DNA of 60,000 bases from Lineus longissimus (taxonomy: Eukaryota > Nemertea > Pilidiophora > Heteronemertea > Lineidae), in the NCBI RefSeq assembly GCF_910592395.1, contig NC_088320.1, positions 8,186,001 to 8,246,000 on the forward strand, read 5' to 3'. Shown here one piece after another: positions 1 through 9,687 of the stretch. The notes under the pieces are model-generated. The model did no database searches. It was given only the letters and a program-made list of their open reading frames with translations, and was not told where the DNA came from. Each line of letters begins with the position of its first letter. Position 1 is the stretch's first letter. The translations under genes and the position numbers were made by a program.

Positions 1-280
1 AGTCATTTAATTAGTAAAGTTTGTCCTCATTTTGGCAGAAAAAATTTAGTGTTAGTGATAGCTGGGATACTATCCTCAGTGCAAGAAGTGAGATTTTCAC
101 CGTACAGTTATTTTAATAGGATCTATGGCCTGACAAAAACCACGTGTCCACGAAGGTGTGCCGTTAACCCTTTTTTGTGAATTATCTGCATTCTTTTATT
201 TTCTGAATGGAATTTCAAATGGATTTCTGATATTTAGTTTGCTGGATTTATTCAGATCCCTTTAGGATACTATAAAAGGT

Positions 281-2562
281 ATGGAGGGGCCAACTGAGGC
301 CCTTAGGGTTCACCATAGTTATATTCAAAAGTTATGCCGTATTTGTTGTGAACTTGTTCAGAGTAAAAAGGAACGAAAAGATCGTAAGCCAGTGACATGC
401 ACCTTGAGAAAGTCCGACATAATTGAATTCTATGATATTGATAGTACCCTTGACTCCCTTGATACCCATTCTCCCTTCATATGCAGAAAATGCGTTAACA
501 AAATTGTAAGAGATTCGAAACGTGATGATATAGTAACAAAATATGTGTGTTTCCGAAAAGAATGCAAAGTGAAAGACAGATAATTTTGGCTCCCCCATGC
601 AGGTAATTGCAATGTTTGCCACCACTTTAACCAGATGACAAACCCTAAGTTCAGGAGACAGGCCAAAGGTGGTTAGCTACAACAACTTCCTTTTAATATT
701 CGTGATTCGGACATATTTGAATATTTCTGGGACAGTGATAGGATTATGGCACCAGAAAATTCTGAATTAGATGATTCCCAGGAAATGTACACCTGTCCAA
801 TATGTAAAGATATATTTTCAACCTACACTGTTGTTACAAAGTGCCACCATTGTTATTGTTCTACGTGTCTGTCGTCTCTTTTCATTCGTCAAGAAAGTGA
901 TGAGATTCAATGTCCAGTGTGCCAGGAAACTGTTTTGTTCAGGGAGGTCTCAAAACCTCCCCCACTATTTTTTACTCAACTTCTGCATCTGAAAATAAAG
1001 TGCAAAGACTGTGGGCAACGACGTCCATATACCAATGTGTTTGGTAAGCATTCGTGTAACACTAGTAAAGACCAAAGTGTGGACAATGAAGCCAAAAATG
1101 ATGATGATGGAGATGGTAATGATGATGATGATACTTTAATGGATACGTCTCTCAACACTGATCTCAACCAGTCAAAAACATTTCGTACCAGTACTCCAGC
1201 AAAGCCACCAAAGGTTGACATGTGCATTCAAACCACACCCAGTAAATTACTCGCATCTCTATCGGAACCACTTAAACCAGACGAGGATAAAGTTTTAACG
1301 AATATGGTGAAGAGGAAAATTGAAACATCTGGTGATGCATCTTACATTGAATGCAAGACAGGAGGACGGGTAGGAACCAATTTTAAATTAACTTCCCATA
1401 ACATTATTATTGTCATTCACTTTTTATATAGTTTTGTTCACATTAACCTTGAAGACAGAGTGTCACAATATCGATTTGACTATTTCTCTCATGAACTGTC
1501 CATTGGCTGATCCCGAGAACACTTCCGTGTATGGAAAGTACCTCATCAACTTAAGAACAATCCATTCTTTACACGATGACATCACAGATCTTAGAAAGGA
1601 ATTGGATAGTAAGAAGAACCTAACCCCAAAGCAGAAAACCATTATGGAAAAGAAAGTTAAATCCCTTGTAAGTATAACCGTAAAATTACCATCTGATATG
1701 TCTTCTCTCCACCCTTTCTCATGTTGTAACCCTGTCTATATCATCACCTAATACCATTTCAGGAAATGGAAAGAAGAAGCTTAAGCGTGAGACCAGCCTT
1801 TCCCCAGGTGAAGGACCAGTGACAAAACACCTTGAGGACATACTGAAAAAAAACACCACATCCGTTGCAAGCAATACTTTGGTGGGACCATGGTTGGAAA
1901 TCACTGCCATAAATACTTGAAGGTATGCTTGCTTTTCATAAAAAATCATGACACTCGATTCCTGATAATTTATAATAACATTGATTACAAAAGTATGAGT
2001 TCATTTCCAGGAAGATGTCTACACAGATCTGCTACAATCAACAGCAAACAGGATAAAACGACTGGTAGATTCCCCCGAGATTATTCTTCGAGGACAACAA
2101 CTGAAAAACAAGTACACAGAGCTCAACAGATTATTTTCACTGGTTCACTCAAACATCTCACACAGCAACTACATCGAAGAGGATCAGATTCAGGACATAG
2201 AGGTTAGCATTGATGCTTATATGGATTTCTTCCGAACGCACTTCGAACACGTACGAATAATTCCAAAAATGCACATATTAGAAGATCATGTAGTGCCTTT
2301 CATCTGGAAATGGAGATTCGGGCTGGCCCTCCTTGACGAACAAGGGGGTGAGGCCATCCATAAGGAATTCAATAGATTGGCATCAAGAGGATGGGGAGCA
2401 CAGACACCACTGGACAAACTTCTGATCATGACAAAAGAAAGACACCTTGAGACATCCATCGAGCTGAACAAGAAAGAGACAATCATCAAAATCAACAAAG
2501 TAGAATCAACTTCAATCAGGGCCTTTTTGTTTCACATCAATATTATACTATTGCTTTTATAA
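281..2562 (+). pseudogene. N-RAG-TP-like RAG1 N-terminal homologue, broken
   Basis: Four exon-like blocks share one strand: 281-1369, about 1459-1667, 1763-1922 and 2011-2562. GT donors are visible at 1370, 1668 and 1923 and AG acceptors before 1763 and 2011. Block 1 has a zinc-finger module (LCRIC, later FICRKC and CNVCHH), then a C3HC4 RING (CPIC, KCHHCYCSTC, CPVC) and a further Cys/His finger. That order resembles the N-terminal, non-catalytic part of RAG1. Blocks 3-4 carry VGNHCHK and, near the end, a KMHILEDH..EQGGEAIH segment that I remember from multicopy invertebrate proteins. N-RAG-TP transposons, described from Aplysia, encode such a protein without the RAG1 catalytic core. Block 1 is crossed by two in-frame stops (TAA 581-583 and a TAG near 674), so the copy is probably dead. 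ATG 281 has an upstream in-frame stop. The boundaries of block 2 are uncertain, and no RSS-like TIR was found. Confidence 0.6.
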
Positions 2563-3312
2563 TTCATGAACTGCAACTTGCCTTATTGATATCATTTCCT
2601 GTAATTGTATCCTTGAATATTGTTGCATGTATCTGCATTTTCCTTCCTGAAATTTGAATTTTTGTTGTGGGCCACGCCCACCTCAACCCCTTAATTAGGG
2701 TGGCACAAGAGGGGTTAAATACCTTATGTGGCTCACACTGCCAATCAAAATGAACTTACACCTTGTCGATTGCTTTAGATGTGTTTGAATCAAGTGAAGT
2801 TGTGTTAGGACCAGTGCAGTATCTTTTCAGTTAGACCCTTATCTGGGATCCTATACCTGCGAACCGAATAACTGTCCGGTAATGCGGCCCGTTTTATATG
2901 TTAGGATTACCCCCAAATTAGACGACAAACAAGTTTTCATGATGGTGAATGAGGACAGACTTAATTAATTGGCTATTGATTAAACAGTACTTGATAGCAG
3001 AAACTGTCCTAAGTAGGACACAGCATCCCCATTGTTATTCCTTATCTGTGGTCCGATTTTCTTGAAACAAACACTGACACAGACAGATTGGAATGTCAGG
3101 AATCTATTCCAGGAAGAAAACTGAGCAGAGTGTGTAAATATAGCCTGCTATAGCCCACTTTACAACCGGGCATCAGTTCTATTTTTGCTGTGACCCAGAT
3201 CACCGAGGAGATGGAATTCCCTATGAACTAGTTTATCTAGGTCAGTCTAGGCCTCGCTGATAAAGTGGCCTATTAAACTAAGTTGTCGCTGTAAAACCAG
3301 TGGTGCTATCCC
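2563..3312. other. Intergenic stretch without a recognisable gene
   Basis: I see no coding segment or repeat I can name. It contains a short palindromic AT-rich core (CCCTTAATTAGGG near 2690) and a TTAAATACC TATA-like string near 2715. The 3' end of the N-RAG-TP-like element may lie here, but no terminal repeat could be matched to the few bases available upstream of position 281. Confidence 0.4.
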
Positions 3313-3315
3313 TAA

Positions 3316-3595
3316 AGCCTGCACCACACGGTGAAAATTTGCGTGATGCAAGTGACACGCGTGCATGTTGCGACAGGCAAATTCTCACTGTGTGGGGTCG
3401 TTTTTTGCTGCGTATCTTCCCTCGCGAGTCGAGACGCAGCCGATCTAGCATGTTTGATATTTTCTCGACACGCGAGGAAGTTAATCACCGTGTGGGGGCT
3501 ACCTGCAGCAATGTTGCGCGAGTTCGACGAATCACAACCAGCAGATCGGTCACATGATTTATAGGTCAGTCACATGATACCAAAATGGCAGCTCC
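3316..3595 (+). repeat. Left TIR of the Harbinger element
   Basis: This 280-bp arm matches the reverse complement of 7846-8126 with only scattered differences. It contains short internal repeats (CTCGACACGCGAGGAAG, CACACGGTGA) likely to be transposase or MADF-protein binding sites. It also carries a TATA-like GATTTATA (about 3556-3563) and the accessory gene's start codon at 3585. Confidence 0.93.
3556..3584 (+). promoter_or_regulatory. TIR-borne core promoter of the MADF gene (mirrored at about 7861-7889)
   Basis: GATTTATAGG sits about 25 bases upstream of the start codon in the left TIR, and the identical string is in the right TIR in front of the transposase. Because both genes start inside or next to the same inverted repeat, they probably share promoter sequence. 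This is inferred from position and sequence only. Confidence 0.45.
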
Positions 3596-6488
3596 CATTG
3601 AGTCGACAGATGTTTTGGCCGAAGACAAATTAGTTGTTTTGTGGCCAGAATACCCGTCCCTGTACGATGTACGTTCGCCTGACTTTAGAGACAGGGACCA
3701 GAGACAGCAGGCGATCAAAGAAATCGCCGAAAAGATACAACGGACAGGTGTGTATTTGTCATGTGAACCCATTCTTCTGTCATCATTTGTCTGTACAGTA
3801 TAATACAGTACAGTATACACATGGTACATACCGTAGGCCTATGTATTGTCTCCACTCTGGCCCGGGCTGCAATACGCAGTAATATGACATTTGCTACCTT
3901 ACCACCGGAAATTAAGATGGAAATGAATAGATGAAGTGGGAACATTAATCAAACTTTAAACGCAAGAGTCGGACCCAGTGTCAGTCACAGATAATGACCA
4001 CCATCTAATTGATCAACTTCAGCTAGGCCTTCTCGGCTTTAGACAACCTTGGTTGGACTTAATTGGGCAAATACACCAGTTTATATTTTGGCGGTAAATA
4101 TCCGGGGGGGGGGGGTGACTACTTGTCGGTCAGGGGTTGGAAGGGTCAAGGGGTGGGGCAAAGAACTAGTAGGATTATCTTTTGATGATCATTTCAACCA
4201 CAGCATTTAGTTCACTGGAATTTTTTTGCAACTTTTATACAGGCGATTGGGTGAAAACCCGGCTGAGACAGCTGCGTAATACTTTCACAAGAAACAACAA
4301 ACCAGCGACCAGTGGAAGTGCTCGGAAAAGTCTTACAAAGAGGACAGCGTGGCTGATGGAGAAGCTCCAATTCCTAGCTCCATACGTGGCTCCTCGCATC
4401 ACCACAAGTAACCTTCAATCAGTAAGTGACCCTCTCAGAATAAATTTGAAGTCTAAAAGATGAATTTTTTTTTCATCTCTATGTGAACCCACACCCGCCC
4501 CCCCCCCCCCCCCCCCAAGACGAAAAGGTGAAGAAGTCATGCTTCATCACTGGGCAGGCTAAAAATATGCCTCTATGTTACCGGAAACTTCCCTTCCAAC
4601 TGGATGCAAAGCATTACATTCATGTTTTTGTGGGAAAATGAAGCAAGATTCAATTGAGGGATTATGATTTCAAATAGAATTTATTTCACAGAAACTGAAA
4701 AATAAGTGTAACACAATTGGATGGTTCAGGTTATTGAGAGATCCAGATTCCCAAAGAATGGTGAAGCCAGAATGGTTTCAAGAGACGAAAATATTGGCCG
4801 TAACATGTACACCCCTCCCCCAGATGAAACCTTTTCGTCTTCAGGCTTCAGATTTATTTTGAGAATGTCTCTAAGTTCACTACACTCTTATGCCTTTCTG
4901 ATCTGTATCATGTCTTCCTGCCATGGCACAGAGCCGTCTTCTGAACTGAAGAAGTCAGTTAGTTCATTCCGTTGCTGTTTGGCCCTCTGTGTGGGATTTC
5001 TGAAGTTATTTCCCTGCATGTCCATCAGTTGTGGATCATTCCTCCATGAGCCTGACCGGACGATATGATTGTCTGTGTCCTCCACGTCACTTATGCTGCA
5101 ATAGGTGTGTTTGTTCTTGTCAACCAGGTAGTTATGCAAGCAACAGGCTGCCAACACAAGATGTACCACTTTGTCGGGGTGCAGTTCGATCGTGGTAAGG
5201 AAGACACGAAAGCGATTGGCCAAAATGCCAAAGGCATTCTCCACTACTCTGCGGGCACGACTGAACCGATAATTGAAAATTCTCTTCTGCTTGTCCAGGT
5301 TCCTGTGTGGGTGGGGTTTCATCACCCTCGTCGACAGTGGAAAGGCATCATCTCCAATAATATGATACTCGAGTTTACTTGGCATACCATGTACCATTCT
5401 CGCTTGTGGCAAATTTAGGGTGTCAGCATCCAATGCCTTTTTCAAAGCTGATTTAGCGTACACACCCGCATCCCCTGCGCGCCCTGGTGCTCCAACATCC
5501 ACGAACACAAACTTGTAGTTTGCGTCTACAAGGGCAAGCAGCAGCACACTGAAGAAATGCTTGTAATTGAAAAATTCAGAGCCTGAGTTGTCAGGTTGCT
5601 TTAGTGCTACGTGTTTGCCATCCAGCGCTCCCAAACAAGCAGGGTAGTTCCACTTTGTTTCGAAGCTGCTAAATCTTCCCATTCTTCTGGAGTATTAGGA
5701 GCCTGAAATATCCAAAAACAGATAAGTGATTAAAACTGCAAATGTTCTTGCTCTTACAGCATTCGTCTTCTCCATCCAGTCCGAGTGCACCTGCTGATGA
5801 CAACTCGATCGTTGACTATGATGACACTGACGCTCTTGTCGAAGATGAGGATGATGATGGTGCCCTGGTGAATTTGACAGCGCCTAAATCTACCAAGATG
5901 CCCACAAGAAAAAGGCCCAAGAAAGGAAAGGATGATGAAGAATTGAAGATAATGCAAAGTTTAGCAAGCTCCATCAGCCGGAGTAAAGAACAAGCAACTG
6001 ATGAGTGGACCTTATTTGGCCAGTTTGTTGCAGAGTCTCTTAGAAAGTTGGAAGGCAAGACGCAATACACTGCACAGCATCTTATAAATAAGGTGATATT
6101 TGATGCGAAGATGGACTTGCTGAATTCAAACCCGCAGCCGCTGCAGCAGACACAATACCCTTTTCCCAAGCAACCACAGATGTTCTCTTCAACCCAGCTG
6201 CCTTTTCCTTCTGGGCAACAGTCACAGATGCTTCCTCCAACCATTCAGTCACCCATGTTCCCTCAAACCCAGCCACCCCAAATGTTCCATCAACCACTTC
6301 CTCAGCAACACTCAAACATGCCTCCATTCAACACCCAAGAGAGTCATCAAATGTTTTCACAGGGTGAGGTCTCACGTAACTGCCAGGAACAACCGCGTTC
6401 CTTTCTTGGGGAACTTAACTTTGCCCCTCAGACAACCATCACTCCAACCAATGAGGAGCAAAATACTCCATCACTGACTCCAATATAA
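3585..6488 (+). CDS. MADF-domain DNA-binding accessory protein of the Harbinger transposon
   Basis: Three exons (3585-3747, 4243-4421, 5760-6488) join with GT..AG borders and matching phases to give an uninterrupted 356-residue frame. Residues about 10-110 form a MADF domain (a Myb/SANT-like fold): LVVLWPEYPSLYDV, then RDQRQQAIKEIAEKI, then GDWVKTRLRQLRNTF. Residues about 195-235 resemble a BESS interaction motif (LFGQFVAESLRKL, later INKVIFDAKM), and the rest is a Gln/Pro/Met-rich tail. In Harbinger elements the second protein imports the transposase into the nucleus and helps it find the TIRs. Intron 2 (4422-5759) contains transposase exon 3 on the other strand. I chose ATG 3585 because it lies in the TIR just behind a TATA-like box and starts the domain at the usual distance. 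Confidence 0.85.
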
Positions 6489-7830
6489 CTTGGCGTCCAT
6501 TGCAATACATGTAGTCTATGTGCCAATTGGAGACACTATCAGTTGTAATTTTTTTATGTTCTTTTTAAGATTAGTGTTGGTGTTTCGAACATAACTCATT
6601 CGGGTTTTTGACAAAGTAATATTGTCAGATTGTTTTGATAATTTTAGTTCAGAAGTGTGTACTTATTGTGCTGAGAATGGAGTGTCACGTTCTCACTTCA
6701 GTCATTATGTAAGCCATTATAACCACACTTGAATTTCACAAAAAAGTATAAGTTTGATGGAAGTTGATAGAGTTCAGTTAGTGGCCTACATGTTTGTTAT
6801 GTTAGCTAAAATTGCCGTATCTATTTTGGAGGTACATGTACCATTTTTTATGATAGTCAACCATGTCAGTGGTATGAACAGATGTTCATTTGTTTATTTT
6901 TTAAGAAAGAGTTCAATAAATTTTTTATAAAACATAAACATTCCTACCTTCAGATATTTGTCTTTCATCCCTTGATACAGGGCTTGGCATGTTTCATCGA
7001 CAATTTCCGAGATTGTACTTTCTCCAATCCGGAAATGAAATGACAGGCTCCTGAATGATTCTCCTGGAACAGAGAGTATTGACAACAAGTGGTGATGCAT
7101 CAGCATGGTCAGGTTCCTGGCAAGTATTCTTTCTAGTGGATAGAATGGAATTTCCCTTGAATTCGAATCATCTGCTGATTAGTCACCATGGACGGTCACT
7201 GAAACCATGGATGGGTGATGGAGGCATAACCATGATACCTAGGGCTTGGAATTTTTATGGATGGAAAAGTAACCCAGTGTCTAATTAGATTGAGCCGCTG
7301 TGATATCCTCCATGGACATCCAACAAGCCCACATATTTTTTATCTTATGATTTCCTCCAAAGGCAGCAAACTGGCATTGGTTTTTTACCGGAAAGGGGGC
7401 CCAATGGACCCCAGGTGACCAACAATGTAACTTTCGTGACGTGCCCTGTTGAGGGATAAAGATGCATCCAGATAACCAAGGAATTTTACCTACCCGTTGC
7501 TAAAAAGCGCAGGGTTACAGCAAGTCTCTGGCCAGGATCGATACTGCATCGCATTACTGCATCCTGCCTTTGTATCTGCGGCCCCACCATCTCGAGCAAT
7601 TCCTGAAATTCCTCGACCCGCACTCTGTGGAACTGGCGATACTTCATGGGGTCCTCCTCCCGCAATTCAGCAATTAGATTTGCATAGGCCCCCTTATCCT
7701 CTCTTCTCTGAATCCATGGCCTTGTCCAAAGACTACGGTCCACGCGGCGCCGCCTCCGCCGCCGCCTCCGACGGAGTAACAGCAGGAGAATAAGGGCAAT
7801 TTGGTCTTCTTGGTCCATAATACTTCTCAT
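4888..7830 (-). pseudogene. PIF/Harbinger transposase (DDE_Tnp_4), one frameshift
   Basis: Exons on the minus strand are 7830-7494, 7063-6948 and 5702-4888, with consensus splice borders and matching phases. Exon 1 has the Arg-rich run and RFLATG, exon 2 has ESFRSLSFHFRIGESTIS (helix-turn-helix), and exon 3 has the RNase H-like core. Catalytic residues appear in GALDGKHV (first D), GRAGDAGVY (second D) and RRVVENAFGILANRF (E). Entry into exon 3 reads APNTPEEWEDLA, as the family does. The reading frame then slips by one base at about 5661-5669, and the conserved FETKWNYPACLGALDG continues in the next frame. The copy is therefore broken unless this is a base-calling error. The first usable ATG is 7830 or 7818. 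Confidence 0.88.
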
Positions 7831-7845
7831 AGGATTTGACAGTTC

Positions 7846-8126
7846 CCGGGCGCTGCCATTTTGGTATCATGTGACTGACCTATAAATCATGTGACCGATC
7901 TGCTTGTTGTGATTCGTCGAACTCGCGCAACATTGCTGCAGGTAGCCCCCACACGGTGATTAACTTCCTCGCGTGTCGAGAAAATATCAAACATGCTAGA
8001 TTGGCTGCGTCTCGACACGCGAGGAAGATACGCAGCAAAAAACGACCCCACACAGTGAGAATTTGCCTGTCGCAACGTGCACGCGTGTCACTTGCATCAC
8101 GCAAATTTCACCGTGTGGTGCGGGCT
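7846..8126 (-). repeat. Right TIR of the Harbinger element
   Basis: This arm is the inverted partner of 3316-3595. Read on the minus strand it has the same TATA-like string and an ATGGCAGCGCCC equivalent to the accessory gene start. Here that ATG opens a frame that closes after a few codons (TGA), so transposase translation must use a later ATG (7830 or 7818). Confidence 0.93.
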
Positions 8127-8129
8127 TAA

Positions 8130-9440
8130 GACGTTGTTTGTTTGATGTCATCCACCTTTCTCCAAAACTTAGGGTTGGTACATAATAGGCAGGGAATTTT
8201 CTTTCTTCATAATTTGAATGACGCACTTTTTAAGGAATCCCAAAAGAAATCAATAAAATCAATTAAGTAGGGGCATAAGCCATTTTGTAAGGGAAGAGAA
8301 AAATATCGTGTTCATTATTTTTCCTCCTCGTCTTCTCAGTGTTTGCCATGGCATTGGTTGTAAAATGAAACCAGTATTGACACGTGTAGATTGTACACTG
8401 TTTTCCATGTGTATTGGGGCATGGTATCTTGCCGGGATTTCAATGCTCTCACTTCGGCCGCTGTTTCCTATAGTTTTATATGTTGACAACCAACCTGGTA
8501 AATGTTATTATGTAGCATTTTATTTTTTTATTCCATCCGCGTCTATGTTTTAGTTATCCTTGGTTCCGATTCCTTGTAAGACTCACTTTGATGCGTGATT
8601 TAGCTCCGCATCTTTTATCATTCCGGCCATGTTGCCGGCAGGTCACGTGACTTCGTTTTCTTTCGCGTCATTGGGCGGCGTGCGTGCCTGCTGTGTTTAC
8701 GTTACGTCCTGTGTTAAAAAGAGCGGCGTCTTTGAACTGGCAGACGGTCGGGAACTTCAAAACGATTCCGCACGTCACTTTTATGCCAGGGGCCGTCTCA
8801 TTCTTTAGTTCCTTTAAAACACATTTAGTACCTTAGTTAACTCGATCCAGACCTTAGCCTATATCCCAAGGTAATGCAGATTCACTTTGCCATTAATTAT
8901 CATTATCATTTCCTTGTTGCATTTAAGTTAGAATAAGATCAGCACCAGCCTGGCTCCACTCCATTTCGCCTGAACTGCACCCGCTGCGTTGCTACTGACT
9001 CTTCCCCAAATCACCCATCAGAACAGTATATAATAATTGTTGACATCTAATAAAGAAGTAAAGTTGATTGTTTATTCGCCTTCTGGGTTCAGTTGAGTTG
9101 GTTATTCGTAACAGTTGGAAGGGTGACATCAAACAAAGATTTTTTTTAGGATGGCCTTATGATTCTTATATGTAGACTAAGTCTGAGATAGTGATTTTGA
9201 TTTGAAATTCCTGTGTCAAAAATGTCATCATATCTGTACAATTATAAACAACAGTGCGCAACCATAAGAAGGCACCGCAACGCAAGATGCATCTGCCAAT
9301 TCATATAGTTGTGCCTCCGTACCACAACACGTCACACATATATTGTACATGTACATAGTACTACTTCCACATCAAGATTGATCTGCATATTGACAAGACT
9401 TATTGTTTTCTCTAGCCTTGCATGTCTTACTTTCATTATT
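8130..9440. other. Non-coding stretch; possible LTR-like 3' end near 9000-9115
   Basis: No gene is recognised. At 9024-9115 a TATATAA string, an AATAAAG about 30 bases later and a GTAACA end resemble the compact promoter/poly(A) layout of a retrotransposon LTR. I found no matching 5' boundary, target duplication or primer-binding site. The rest (8130-8620 and 9116-9440) shows nothing I can name. Confidence 0.25.
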
Positions 9441-9687
9441 TGACTGAAGGTTGTTGTCCATTTTATGGAAAGATGACTGCAAACAGATGACCAGATTTAC
9501 TGGTTGGTTGGGTCAAGTTTGGAAGCAACAGTTGACAATAGTTGTGACTGTCCAGCTGTGTTCTATACAAGACTGTATGGCAGAGATGGCTCAGTGTCTT
9601 GTTCAGTTCAGTCTTAACCAAGTTTCAGTTTGGTTTGCTTCCACTAAAGCTATGTTTATCATATTTTGTACAGTTTTTTACACTGAG

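Larger units (their letters stand above)
3316..8126. mobile_element. PIF/Harbinger DNA transposon, nearly complete, 4.8 kb
   Basis: Both ends are visible. A TAA target duplication (3313-3315 and 8127-8129) flanks TIRs that begin AGCC(T/C)GCACCACACGG. A three-base TWA duplication is diagnostic of PIF/Harbinger. Inside are the two genes of the superfamily: a DDE transposase on the minus strand and a DNA-binding accessory protein on the plus strand, here of the MADF type. They converge, and the last transposase exon lies inside intron 2 of the accessory gene. The TIRs are about 280 bp and nearly identical over their length, so the insertion is young. One frameshift in the transposase suggests the copy is no longer autonomous. 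Confidence 0.93.

Noticed and set aside
8480-9117. Solo LTR
   Set aside because: TATA, poly(A) and GTAACA end are suggestive, but no TG start with target duplication could be matched.
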